DNA from: Nicotiana tabacum
Taxonomy: Eukaryota; Streptophyta; Magnoliopsida; Solanales; Solanaceae
Direction of reading: 5' to 3'
Length of the DNA: 64,000 nucleotides
Assembly (NCBI RefSeq): GCF_000715075.1
Contig: NC_134101.1
Coordinates: 148,465,084 to 148,529,083 of the forward strand
Shown: in pieces, positions 10,860 through 22,867 of the stretch
How positions within the stretch are numbered: the stretch's first letter is position 1
Layout of the letters: each line of letters begins with the position of its first letter
Made by a program: the position numbers and the translations under genes
The notes under the pieces: model-generated
The model's database searches: none
Told to the model about the DNA's origin: nothing
Seen by the model: the letters and a program-made list of their open reading frames with translations, nothing else

Positions 10860-12597
10860 AGAACTAACCTTATAATATTAAACATAATAAGATAATAAAA
10901 GGACATAACAGGAATTCAAAATATTAGTCTTATAACCCTATTAGTTTTAGGATATAATTGGATAAAATTATTAGATTTCAGATAATAATACCCCTTAAGT
11001 TCGAACTTCTTAGCTATTTGCGATATTCTTTTCTACTTGTATTGAACTTTTAAAGCCAATCCAATCTCACAAGGACAAGAATTTTTACTTATGTTAAAAT
11101 TCTAGAACCATTCCAATCCGACTAGGAGAAGAATAATTCGAAGCTTCTGTTGTTTGTATATATAAAGAGTTTTCTTTATTTTGAACAAGCAAAAGTATTG
11201 TTGAAGAATCTTTAAATCAGTTCCTACCATGATTAAATTCCAAAGTTATACAAGCTATGAACAAGCAGTACCTGTGAATATTGGAATGTTAGTCTTTCTA
11301 TAGACTATAGGCAATTTACTTTCCCTCAACACGTGAATTTTCTTTCAAAGATTAGTCTTGTACGGTATTTTCTTTGATGTTGTAACAACTATAGTGAATT
11401 TTGATTTATTCTCTATCCTCTATTATGAAGTTATTCAATATTTTTGTTCCTAATTTGAATAAAGGATTCACTGTAATTACATATACTTTTAAGAGTTAAT
11501 TGAGTCACTCCGCCGATATTTTATTGGATATCTGGAATCCAATCTTCAAAGCATATGTTAGGTAAGTTTCTACGTCTTTATATTCTTTTAACCTTATATT
11601 TAGTATTTAAATTAATAACTATTTTGTGTGTAGTATTGCAAATGATTTTATATTTGCATTGTACATGTTTCTACATTTAAAATCCAAACATAACCCGAAC
11701 ATATAGTTTTGTTGCATTGATTCAAAGTCATCCTGCTTGGTGCCTTTTATTTTTATTTTATTTTTTAATTCTTAATCTCTTATTAAGTTTTAATTTGGTA
11801 CTCGTCTGACCTTCTATGCTAATTTTTAATATGTAAGGTTTTAAATTAATAAAATTTTATCTATTAAATTCTCATTAAAAATATGTAGGAAGGTTTAATA
11901 AAATTAATTTCATAAGAATCCTTCGTATTGGCAATACATTACCACTAAATAATGTCCAGTACGAAGAAAAAAATAAAAGTAATATTAAATGATCTGCATG
12001 AAGAGTTAAAATTGAGAAAAAAATACCCCCACGATAACATATTTTTATTTTATATTTGAACTATTTTTTTACTCAAATAATATTTTTTTAATCAATTTTG
12101 CGTGTAATATTAAATAAAATCCAATTATTAAATAATAACTAAGAAAATATTTAAGAATATAAATGTATGAGAAAGAGAAAAAAAAAATAGTCATTAAGAG
12201 TCAATACCACTAGTGATTCTACAAATATAAAGATCTAAAAGTAAAATGTCATATCAATCTTTTACTCTTTAAAAATTTATGGTGAATAAAATTATAATTA
12301 AGATTAAATATTAAAAATAAGAGATGTACTAATAGTAGATCTGAATCAACATAGAATAAATTATTTTTTATGTTAAAAATAAATAATTAAATCTTTTAAT
12401 TAATTATTTAGCACAAGAATCCAATTCAATTTTTTTTTAATTCATCATATGAGTAAATTCTTATTCAAGTTAAATTTTTTTTAGGGTATATAAATTTATT
12501 CCATAAAAAGAGCGTTAGAACACAAAGTAAAAAGGTTAGTATATTATTAAGAATCAAAATGATATGCAAGTGTCTGAGGAAGCACAATTAGCTAAAT
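10860..12597. other. AT-rich Helitron interior without recognisable genes
   Basis: This is where an autonomous Helitron would carry its Rep domain. I see no HxH or YxxxY context, only AT-rich sequence with no sustained frame. Confidence 0.4.
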
Positions 12598-13740
12598 CCT
12601 AAACAAGAACAAGCTTTCAAGACTATATTATAAAGAGTCGACTCTGGTATAACGGGATTATTCTTTGTAGATACCTCCGGCGGAATCAAAATAATATTTC
12701 AATGTCATGAATTACTTGCAAATATCATATCAAGAGGCATGACACTATTAGCAATAATAGAAAGTGGTGTATCAACAACGATTTTATTGTGAGGTCACCC
12801 ACTTTAGATTTGATATACCTCTTCAAACAACTTAAATAACTATAACAAATATATCAAAGCAGAGCAATGATGCTAAATTTATAAGGAAAACAAAATCGAT
12901 AATATGGGATGAAGCACTTATGACTAAGTGTCAAATAATTGCCCGGAGTTCTAGAGATATATTGAATATTAATGAACCGTTTGATGAAAAATTAATGGTT
13001 TGAGAGGTGATTTATGTCAAGTAGTACCATTAGTTCCAAAATCGACAAAAACTGAGACTGTAAAAGCTAGCTTGCCAAAGTTATACTTCTGGCCTCAAAC
13101 GAAAAGATTCAACTGACAAGAAATATCAAGTAAGAATAAATCCAGTATTCAGTGTCTTCTTGCTTCGTGTCGGAAACGAAGAAGAGCATCCAATAAAATA
13201 TGATTTGGTTATTCCTTAATACTTGGTTATCAATCCCAATGGTAATAGTAGTGCATTTAATAAGAGAAATATTTCTATCATTAGATTTTGTGCAAATCAC
13301 ATGATAGAATCAAAAAGATATCTTAGCTAGCAGAAATGAGTATGTTGATCAACTAAATAAAAGATTGATTGCAAAATTTTATAGTAAAAACAAAATATTT
13401 TTCAGTATTTGATTCAACAAAAAATGATACCAATAATTACTACCAAGAAGAATACTTAAATGCTTTAATACCAAATGGTCTTCTACCATACATGTTGTCA
13501 AGATTCTTATTTCTTACGTATGTAGTGTCACCGTATATATAATAGACTAAGTTAAAATTGATCTTCCATTGTATATAGGTTAATTTTGAAGAAACAATAT
13601 GCCCGTCATGCTACTGAAAAACTTAGATACGCCAAATAGCTTATGTCATATCACACACATGGCATATAGAAGTTTTGACAATAATGTCATAGATGCAAAA
13701 ATTATGATACTAGTTAATGTGCTTCTAAGTATATTCTAAT
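12598..13740 (+). pseudogene. Helitron-type Pif1-like helicase, N-terminal and central part
   Basis: DNA helicase domain of a Helitron transposase, readable only with frame changes. In order: RVDSGITGLFFVD leading into a damaged Walker A (GGIKIIF where GGTGKTF is usual, about 12640-12700), LLANIISRGMT, THFRFDIPL (about 12800-12825), the Walker B segment IIWDEALM (about 12900-12922), ASRNEYVDQLNKRLIAKF (about 13330-13380), SYDSTKND-like sequence (about 13410), LNALIPNGLLPYML (about 13455-13497) and PVMLLKNLDTPNSLC (13602-13646). These follow the order of the Pif1-like helicase family. The gene stops at 13740, where the LINE is inserted, and resumes at 20255. It has many stops and indels and cannot encode an enzyme. 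Confidence 0.85.
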
Positions 13741-13833
13741 ATATACGACAATATGTTAGTAATTCCAATATTAACATAGTTGGAACGCGCCTCACGCGCC
13801 CCCAAAATTCTTTCTAAATATCGTTTCTTCGAG

Positions 13834-15776
13834 ATGAATGCGCTACCAATTGGAGGCCAGCTACGGTCTTCCGGTGAACACGTAAGTGATCTACCTAGTA
13901 ATTCCAATATCAACCATGGCCAGAAGATCTCGTATGCTGCTACAGTGGCTGTTCCGACATTGAAGACAAAGCTCAAATTCAGACCACCAGAGCTACATAA
14001 AGGAAAACAAGCTGTTTTCTTTTCACCACAAGAGGAGGAAGAATTGGCTAAAGCTTGCAGGTTTACTATTGTTGGGAAATTCTCGCATGGAAAACCGTCC
14101 TTAGACGATATCAGAAGGGATTTTGCCGCTAGGTTCCCACTTATAGGTACCGTGAAAGTTGGCCATTATAACTCTAAACATATTTTTATGGATTTCTCGG
14201 TTGAAGAAGATTATCTTAATATCTATTCTAGAAGGAATCTTTGGGTTTTGGGATGTTTCATGAGAATGGTCACTTGGACTATAGATTTTAATCCAGAAGA
14301 AGAGACCTCTTTGGCTCCCATTTGGATATCACTACCTGGCCTTAAATGGCATTACTAGAATTGGGATGCTCTATTCCGGATCACGTCCCCAATTGGAACT
14401 CTTCTAAAAATTGATAAAGCTACGGATGTTAAATCGAGGCCAAATTTCGCAAAAGTTATGGTTGAGATTGACTTGGCCATTCAGAGGAGAGATTCAATTT
14501 GGGTGGGTATTAAGGAGGAAGGAGGAGAGGAGAAGGGTGGATTCTGGGAAATATTGAATATGACTTTGTTCCGGATTACTGTTATGCTTGTAGATATCAA
14601 GGTCATGTGGAGAAGGTATGCTTAGCACCCAACAAAAAAGATAACAAGAAGCTAGTTGGAGACAATGTTTTGGCTAACAAAGCAACAACAAGTGCTAATC
14701 CTAAAGCTGTAGCTAATACTGATGTGATCTCTGCCAAGCAGAATGTTATACCTAATAATAGGGGCAATCACAAAGTGGTGATTGCATCCACTAGTGATAT
14801 ACCTAAGCTCTCTCAACTGGAACAAGAAATTATCTCAAGTTCATCAACTACTTGTTGGTAATAAAGGGGAGACTATACAAAAGAAGAAACCGATGAACAA
14901 ACAGAGAATCTAACAAGGGATTAGAACCAAGCTGCGGAGGAAAGACAAGGCGAAGTGGGTAGCAAGACCATCTGCTAGTAATTGTCAACAACAGAAAATT
15001 GAACAAGCTAAGGAAGTTGTTGAAAAGTTTCTGCAAAAGAATAATGTTGTAGTGGTAGAGGCTAGTGCAGATGAAGGCAACATAGTTCAGAATGTGCATT
15101 CTAATATCTCCAACTTCACATACAGTCCTGTTCCTATTGCAAACTCTTTTCAGTAACTAGAAGTGGAAGAAGAAACATGTGAACATCAAGACAATGAGGA
15201 ATCAAGGCAAGTGGTGAGCAAGTCTGATGCTTCAGCTAAGCAGAGGATACCAGCTAGTTCTAATAAGAAGAATTCTGAAATATTAAAGCCTAGATCTTCT
15301 AAGACAACTGAAGTACATGCTATTAACTTGGAGGTCCAACTCTGGAATCCTATCCCTCCTGTTAATGTTCCACTCAGGTGGTTATTCCGGAACCAGATGT
15401 TGCTACAGATATGATGATTAATTCAAAGGATGACAAGGTGGGAGATTCGAGTGATTATGATTCTGATTATGGAGAAGAACAAGAGAGTAAAAGTGAAGAT
15501 GTTCCAGAGGTCGAATATGAAGAATGTAATTCTTCAGATGAAGAGGCTCTTATTGAAGCTTTTGCACTTATAACTTCATAAAAAGGTGAAGTGATAGAGG
15601 ATGCTGTTTCACAACAGAGGAAGGAGCTCGTCGATACAAGAAACTTATCTCCAAGGAATATTTGCAAAAGTAAACATGAAGGTCACAAAGGCATGCCAAA
15701 GCCTCGCCCGATCACAAAGGTTATAGGGAAAACAGCTCAAAGTGTTGAAGTTTCTTCTGATGTTCTTAATGATTAG
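13834..15776 (+). pseudogene. LINE ORF1, RNA-binding protein with zinc knuckle, disabled
   Basis: ORF1 proteins of plant L1 elements bind the element RNA. The likely start is ATG 13834 (MNALPIGGQL); the frame is open slightly upstream without an ATG. The first 170 codons resemble the DUF4283 domain (CRFTIVGKFSHGKPSLDDI, then LWVLGCFMRM). A CX2CX4HX4C knuckle, CYACRYQGHVEKVC, is at about 14580-14625. A lysine- and acid-rich tail follows. Breaks: TAG at 14356-14358, a frameshift near 14545 that separates the two domains, TAA at about 14859, and further shifts before 15378. The terminal frame ends at TAG 15774-15776, overlapping the ORF2 start by eight bases (ATGATTAG). Confidence 0.82.
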
Positions 15777-18700
15777 TACAATCATTTGGAATATTAGAGG
15801 AGTAAAGTCCAGAGGGGCTTTTGAAAGGTTGAAATTTTTAACAGGTCTTCATAAAACTCAAATTATAGCTATACAAGAACCCTTTGTTAAAGCAAATCAA
15901 ATAGACAAATATAGAAGAGGTTTGGGTTTCGAAGGTTGTTATGCAAATTGTAATGGAAAAATCTGGGTCTTATGGTCAGCTGAATTTGATGCAGCAGTGG
16001 CAGAGAATAATGAGCAACAAATTACATTCAAGATTACCAGGAAGAATGACGGTGAAGTTGTCTGGTTCACAACAGTATATGCTAAATCTAAACAATATCT
16101 AAGAGTTCCTTTGTGGGATAATTTGATACACTGCAACAACTATATTGATGATCCCTGGTGCATATATGGGGATTTCAATGCAATTATGGGTCCAAAAGAA
16201 AAGAAAGGAGGCAATCCTCACAGAATGGAGAAGAGTTGGGAATTTATATCGTGTATGGAGGATTGTGGTATGGTGGATGCAAGTTACAAAGGACTGAGGT
16301 TCACTTGGTGTAATGCAAGGGGAAGACATCAGAGAATATGGAAAAGGCTAGATAGGGTGTTTATTAATCATCACTGGACTGACAAATTTTCTTTTATAGA
16401 TATAGAACACTTAGCAAGCACAGGGTCAGACCATACACCTATGCTAGTAAAGTGTTCTACTTCAGAACAACCTGTTATCAAATATTTCAAATTCTTGAAC
16501 TTCTGGATTGACCGACCAAATTTTAAAACTATTGTGCAAGAGGCATGGAATATAGACGTTGAGGGAAACTACATGAGAAGGCTACAACTCAAGCTGAAAC
16601 AAGTTAGTTCCAAGCTTAGTCAGTGGTCTAGAGAGAAAATTGGGAGTGTCTTTGATCAAGTCAAAGAATGGGAGCATAAAATGCAAGATCTTGAAACAGA
16701 ATACATTGATAATGATGTTGAGGACCTTAGACCTCAAGTGCACAAAGCTCAAGCAGAACACACTAAGTGGTTAAAATGTGAGGAATCTATCCTCAAGCAG
16801 AGGGCAAATATCAAATGGATTGAGGAGGGAGATTCCAATACTAAATATTTTCATGCAATAATTAATGAAAGAAGAAGAAGGACATCTATACATAGAATCC
16901 AAAGATCTGATGGGCAATGGATCAATGGGGAGGAAGATATTGCTAGGGAGGCTGTGAAATATTTTTCAGCTATGTTTAAAGATGAAGGAGAACTAGATCT
17001 ACAACACTTGGATTGTATTGACCAGAAGGTTACTCATGAGGATAATATTAGGCTTTGTGTCATCCCTGATAAATAGGAGATTAGGAAGGCAGTTTTTGAT
17101 CTAAATTCGAATAGTTCTCCAGGACCAGATGGATTTGGAGGGTCTTTCTACCAAAGTTGTTGGGATATCATCAAGCTAGAGTTGATAGAGTTTATCCAGC
17201 AATTTTTTGGTGGAGCAGAACTTAGCAGATTCTTTACCATCTCATGCCTTATTTTACTACCTAAGGTTGAGAATCCTTCTTCATTCAATAATATGAGACC
17301 GATTAGTCTCAGTAACTGCTCTAACAAGATAATTTCCAAAATCATGAGTTCTAGATTGAACTCCATATTGCCAAAGATAATTTTTAACAATCAGACTGGG
17401 TTTCTAAAAGGAATATCCATTACAGAAAATGTTTTATTAGCTCAGGAGATTATCCATGGTATTGGCAAGAAGAATTTTAGAGGGAACACCGTCATTAAAC
17501 TGGATATGGCTAAGGCCTATGATAGGGTCAACTGAAAGTTCTTGTCGAATGCATTGAGGAAGTTTGGATTTTCAGAGAATTGGATTGATTTAGTTTGGAT
17601 ATCTATTTCAAATGTCTGGTACTCTGTGCTTATTAATGGGGGTAGGAAAGGATTCTTTCATTCTACTAGAGGTTTGAAACAAGGAGACCCCTTGTCTCCA
17701 TCTCTCTTTATTCTAGGGGCAGAGGTTTTGTCTATTATGCTTAATCAGTTACCTCATATTCATTAGTTTAGAGGCTTTAGAATGGTGCAAAGTGGTCCAC
17801 AGGTTACTCATCTTGCATATGCAGATGATGTAGTAATATTCTCTTCTGGTGGCAAAAGAGCATTGAAACTAGTCATGCACCAATTACAGAATTACGAGAA
17901 GTGCTCCGGACAATTGATCAATACATGAAAGAGTTGCTTTCTAGTGGATCCTAAAGCATCCAACATTACCATTCAAAGGATTAAAGAGGTGACTGGATAC
18001 AGACATGCTAACTTCCCTATAACATATCTTGGATGCCCATTATATGTAGAAAGAAAGAGAATTTCGCACTTCAGTGAGATAGTTTCTAAACTTGTGAAAA
18101 GGACCACTTGTTGGCAGGGAAAACTTTTGTCTGTTGGTGGCAGAGCAACACTCATCAAACATGTTTTGCAATCACATCCCATTTACTTGCTATCAACATT
18201 ATAACCTCCAAAGGCAGTGTTTAAACAACTTGAGACTTATATGGCTAGGTTTTTCTAGGGATCAGATGAAGGTAAGCAAAAATATCACTGGAGTTCATGG
18301 TCCAATCTATGTTATCCTAAGGAGGAGGGAGGGTTAGGGTTTAGAAGTATTTGGATGTTAGTGAAAGTCTGACTATGAAGATGTGGTGGAGGTTCAGAAC
18401 CTGCAAATCCTTATGGTCGATTTTCTTAATGGCTAAATATTGTTCTAATTATCCTGTATCTGTTCCTGCTCAATACTTCTCAATCTCATGCTTGGAAAAA
18501 CTTGCTCAAAATAAGAGATAATGTGGAGGAAGAACTACTCTGGAAAATTAATGCTGGAAATAGTAGAATTTGGGCAGGACAATTGGTCTGAAATGGGTGC
18601 TGTGGCTCAAATAATTCATAGACAAGACATCAGTGGGGTCCAGGTGGTTAGAGATGTTATTACTGATGATAAATGGGATGTGGATACCAATGTTCCTTAT

Positions 18701-19877
18701 AGAACAAATTCGAGCTATTGGCATAAGGAACCAAAGTTGTTGCGATATACCAGTTTGGATGCCTGATAGTACTGGTAACTTTACTACATCTTCAGCCTGG
18801 GATAGAGTTAGACAAAGAAAAGACTCTTGTATCTTCTTGAAGAAAATTTGGCATAAGAAATTACTTTTCAAATGTCTTTTATGCTATGGAGAATATTGAA
18901 AAGGAAATTACCTTTTGATGACATCATTATTAAGTTTGGACTGAGTATGGTATCCAAATGCTTCTGCTGTGTTAACCCACAAAGAGAAACTCTTCACCAT
19001 ACTTTTATTAGTGGTACCGTAGCTGAACAGACTTGGAAGTTCTTTGGGAGCCCACTAGGTATTACATGGGATGACATACCTATCAGAGCTATAGTACAAA
19101 GATGGTGGGACATCAAACCAAAGAACTGTATTCATCAAACTATTCTTCAGATAATACCTGTGGTAATTTTTTAGGAGATATGAAAGGCCAGGTGTTCAGT
19201 AAGATATGGCAATACTAGAGTTTACTTGAAAAGAATACATTACCAGATTTTGTCTATCAAAGGCTAAGTGTAATAGGCAATGGGCAGGGAGTTGGGTAGA
19301 TATCTGTAAACAAGTGTTATTACTCATTCCCAAAATTGATTTCGTAGTTGTTAAATGACATAAATCTCTTGAATATTGGCTTAAGATTAATACCGATGGA
19401 AGCAAAGATGCAGAAGGAAATTCGGGTATTGGTGGCATATGCAGAGATCATAGGGGTAAGCTAACTATGACATTTGCCTTTTCAATTGACAGAACAAGTA
19501 GCAACATGGCTGAAGCTAGTGCAGCCTTAGCGGGGGTGGAATGGTGTAGTCGCAATGGTTGCACCAACATTATACTAGAGTGTGATTCTCAGCTTGTGGT
19601 TGATTTGATCAATGGTAAATCAAAACCTCCTTGGCAAATGCAGGGCATTATCAGACGGATTCAAGACATTGCCGGTCAACTCAATTGTGCTATTCGCCAT
19701 TGTTATAGAGAAGCTAATCAAGTTGCGGATGCATTAGCAAAATGGAGCATTGACAATGAAGAACTTCTTATTTTCTCCCATCATGATCTTTCTATTTCTG
19801 CAGTTGGACCTTACAGATTGGATTACATCCAGATGGTGTCACTAAGGCATAAACATAGGAAGGATACTTTTTTGTGA
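15769..19877 (+). pseudogene. LINE ORF2: endonuclease, reverse transcriptase, RNase H, disabled
   Basis: ORF2 nicks target DNA and reverse-transcribes the element RNA. Start ATG 15769 (MISTIIWNIRG). Endonuclease, residues about 1-225: WNIRG, IQEP, GDFN (nt 16168), RLDRVF and GSDHTP, all catalytic positions kept. Reverse transcriptase, about 17080-18200: [35 protein letters not shown] and YADD (17818-17829). A zf-RVT cysteine/histidine cluster lies near 18860-19050. RNase H, about 19388-19760: INTDGS, MAEASAAL, ECDSQLV and VADALAKW, four acidic positions present. Up to 18258 the frame is single and broken only by stops at 17074, 17533, 17764, 17926, 18202 and 18256. After about 18350 there are frameshifts. 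Confidence 0.9.
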
Positions 19878-19927
19878 AGAGTTTTTGTTGATTGGTAGAT
19901 TATTGTATATGCAATGGTATATATGCC

Positions 19928-20223
19928 AAACTGCACAACGCAATTTTATGCAATGCATAAGGGCAGTAAACAGGGGTAGCCGTTGCCTCCTTTGTGCGAG
20001 GTAACAATATAGGTCCCCTTCATATTTTTGTACTCTTTGTTGGTTGAATGATAGGGCCATGCCACCATACAGCGTAAACTGCAAAACGCAATTTTATGTA
20101 ATGCATAAGGGCAGTAAATAGGGGTAGCCGTTGCCTCATTTGTACGAGGTAACAATATAGGTCCCCTTCATATTTTTGTACTCTTTGTTGGTTGAATGAT
20201 AGGGCCATGCCAGCATACAACGT
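19928..20223 (+). repeat. 148 bp tandem duplication in the LINE 3' UTR
   Basis: Two adjacent copies, 19928-20075 and 20076-20223, differ by only a handful of bases. They contain GGGTAGCCGTTGCCTC and GGTCCCCTTCATATTTTTG. The similarity shows that the duplication is young relative to the ORF decay, or was present in the source element. Confidence 0.9.
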
Positions 20224-20240
20224 AAATGATTAAAAAAGAA

Positions 20241-20560
20241 AAGTATATTCTAATCCCTGAATTCAACTTTCACCTTTCGAAACTAAGTAATACCCTTTTA
20301 CATTTGTGTGAAAATAATTTTTAGTATGGTTATGTTTTGCACTAATAAATAAAGCATAAGGACAAACATCCTTACTATTGGACTACATTTACCGCAATAT
20401 ATTTTCTTGTACGAACAAATGTATGTTATACTTTCAAGGAGATATCAAGATCGACAACAAGAGTTCTGGTTAAGGCAGAGCAACCAACACATTAGGAGGA
20501 AACACACATAAAAAATATTGTCCACAAAGAAGTGTTCGTTAAGATACCATCACATTAAAT
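20241..20560 (+). pseudogene. C-terminal part of the same Helitron helicase
   Basis: It follows directly after the LINE and its target duplication. The frame near 20345-20555 shows the last helicase motifs: INK, QTIPTIGL-like sequence, HLPQYIF, EQMYVILSRR and then TTRVLVKAEQ after a frameshift. This is the part missing from the copy that ends at 13740, so both were one gene before the LINE inserted. Several stops are present. The coding remnant ends near 20555. Confidence 0.82.
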
Positions 20561-20749
20561 GCGTTTAAACTATAATATATAATTATCTAATTGACATAAC
20601 AAAATTGATCGTTTGTATAAGTCTTGATGATGTCCTTGTATTTTAAATTCTTGTATTATGCTAATGTAATAATATTTTTCAGCATTTAGATGATTGCTGT
20701 ATTATTATACATAAAAAATTTCTCTCATTAATTAAACTAGTAGTCGTAC

Positions 20750-20775
20750 CTGCGCGATGCGCGGTCAATAACTAA
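20750..20775 (+). other. Helitron 3' terminus 1: hairpin plus CTAA
   Basis: CTGCGC-GAT-GCGCGG can form a six-pair stem with one G-T pair; it is followed by TCAATAA, CTAA and host T. The opposite strand also reads a CTAG end (20737-20740) nine bases from the same hairpin, so orientation rests on the helicase lying just upstream in plus orientation. Confidence 0.55.
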
Positions 20776-21367
20776 TTATTAATTAAAAATAACTACCAAT
20801 TTGAATGGGTAGTTATTTTCTTATATATTTATATTTTCGTTTTTTTATTATAGTTAATTATAAGATATCTTTTTTTATTTTAATTATTTTAAAACTCCAA
20901 CTTGAAACTATTCCCCGATTTGAATGAGTAGTTTTTCTTTTGTTTTTTTTTTCCGTTTTTTATAGCTTTATTTTTTTTTGGCTTTTTGATTTTAAAATAA
21001 TTTAAAAATTCCAACTTGAAACTACTCCCACCCAATTTGAATGGGTAGTTATTTTTTTATATATATATTTTTTATTTTTTTTTATTATAGTTAATTATTA
21101 ATATAGATATAGATAAGAAATCTATATTTATTAATTAAATTAAAGTAACCAATTAATATATATATAACCAATTATATATATATATACATATATATGGTAG
21201 TTTTTTAATTATTTTCATTTTTAGATATATTTAAATTAAAAAGAATAACCAATAACTAATTTAATAACTAATTATGCCATGTGTCATTCTATTGTTCTGC
21301 CATTTGGCTTTATGAGGTGTTTTTGTCTTCTGCTTTTAATTATAGATATATAATTCAATTAAAGTAA

Positions 21368-21370
<3 letters not shown>

Positions 21371-21462
<92 letters not shown>
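21371..21462. repeat. (AT)46 microsatellite
   Basis: An uninterrupted AT dinucleotide tract inside the first block B unit. Confidence 0.95.
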
Positions 21463-21464
<2 letters not shown>

Positions 21465-21640
21465 TAGTTTTGTATTTTTTAATTTTCGTTTTTTATATAT
21501 ATTTAAATTCAAAAATAATAACCAATAACTAAATTAATAACTAATTATGCCATGTGTCATTCTATTGTTCTGCCATTTGGCTTCATGAGGTGTTTTTGTC
21601 TTCTGCTTTTAATTATAGATAGATAATTCAATTAAAGTAA

Positions 21641-21685
<45 letters not shown>

Positions 21686-22561
21686 TAGTTTTGTATTTTT
21701 TAATTTTCGTTTTTTATATATATTTAAATTCAAAAATAATAACCAATAACTAAATTAATAACTAATTATGCCATGTGTCATTCTATTGTTCTGCCATTTG
21801 GCTTCATGAGGTGTTTTTGTCTTCTGCTTTTAATTATAGATAGATAATTCAATTAAAGTAACCAATATATATATATATATATATATATGGTAGTTTTGTA
21901 TTTTTTAATTTTCGTTTTTTATATATATTTAAATTCAAAAATAATAATCAATAACTAATTATTAATTAAAAATAACTGCCAATTTGAATGGGTAGTTATT
22001 TTCTTATATATTTATATTTTCGTTTTTTTATTATAATTAATTATAAGATATCTTTTTTTATTTTAATTATTTTAAAACTCCAACTTGAAACTATTCTCCG
22101 ATTTGAATGGGTAGTTTTTCTTCTGTTTTTTTCCGTTTTTTATAGCTTTATTTTTTTTTTTTTTGCTTTTTGATTTTAAAATAATTTAAAAATTCCAACT
22201 TGAAACTACTCCCACGCAATTTGAATGGGTAGTTATTTTTTTTATATTTGTTTTTTATTTTTTTATTATAGTTAATTATTAATATAGATATAGATAAGAT
22301 ATTTATTAATTAAATTAAAGTAACCAATTAATATATATATAAAACCAACCAATTTTTTTTTTATATATATATATATATACATATATATGGTAGTTTTTTA
22401 ATTATTTTTATTTTTTAGATATATTTAAATTAAAAAGAAAAACCAATAACTAATTTAATAACTAATTATGCCATGTGTCATTCTATTGTTTTGCCATTTG
22501 GCTTTATGAGGTGCTTTTGTCTTCTGCTTTTAATTATAGATAGATAATTCAATTAAAGTAA

Positions 22562-22564
<3 letters not shown>

Positions 22565-22654
<90 letters not shown>
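22565..22654. repeat. (AT)45 microsatellite
   Basis: An uninterrupted AT tract inside the fourth block B unit, after the repeated A block. Confidence 0.95.
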
Positions 22655-22656
<2 letters not shown>

Positions 22657-22867
22657 TAGTTTTGTATTTTTTAATTTTCGTTTTATATATATATATTTAA
22701 ATTCAAAAATAATAACCAATAACTAATTATTAATAACTAATTATGTCATGTGTCATTCTATTGTTCTGCCATTTGGTTTCATGAGGTGCTTTTGTCTTCT
22801 GCTTTTAATTATAGATAGATTTTATTATTTCTTCATATAAATATTTAAATCATCATGTGCCATTATT

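Larger units (their letters stand above)
13741..20240 (+). mobile_element. Full-length L1-type LINE with 14 bp target duplication
   Basis: AAGTATATTCTAAT stands at 13727-13740 and again, perfectly, at 20241-20254, framing a 6.5 kb element. It has a short 5' UTR, ORF1 with a zinc knuckle, ORF2 with endonuclease, reverse transcriptase, zf-RVT and RNase H regions, and a 3' UTR with a tandem duplication. The element ends in a short A-rich tail (TAAAAAAGAA). This is the layout of plant L1-clade LINEs with an added RNase H. Both ORFs are now disabled. It landed in the Helitron helicase gene. Confidence 0.92.
10820..20775 (+). mobile_element. Helitron with degenerate helicase, carrying a nested LINE
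   Basis: The proposed 5' end is TCTATATTATTATAAAAGCA at 10820, preceded by A at 10819. The proposed 3' end is a GC-rich hairpin at 20750-20764, seven bases, then CTAA at 20772-20775 followed by T. TC at the 5' end, a hairpin plus CTRR at the 3' end, and insertion between A and T are the Helitron hallmarks. A Pif1-like helicase remnant of Helitron type lies inside in the same orientation. Without the 6.5 kb LINE (plus one TSD copy) the element would be about 3.4 kb. No Rep (HUH) domain was found in 10860-12590, so it is non-autonomous. The exact ends are inference, while the helicase is firm. Confidence 0.65.
20776..22867. repeat. AT-rich tandem array with higher-order structure and variable (AT)n tracts
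   Basis: Block A (20776-21240) is repeated as A' (about 21957-22440). Both hold AACTACC-AATTTGAAT-GGGTAGTT-type inverted motifs. Block B carries GCCATGTGTCATTCTATTG, TTCTGCTTTTAATTATAG and an (AT)n tract. It occurs five times, with the GCCATG motif (GTCATG in the last) at 21276, 21549, 21770, 22470 and 22745. The order is A-B-B-B-A'-B-B. The AT tracts inside block B have 46, 20, 12 and 45 units. No coding potential is present. Confidence 0.88.

Noticed and set aside
20737..20764. Helitron 3' end read on the minus strand (CTAG)
   Set aside because: Possible by sequence, but the adjacent helicase is in plus orientation and the plus reading (CTAA then T) fits as well, so the plus reading was preferred.
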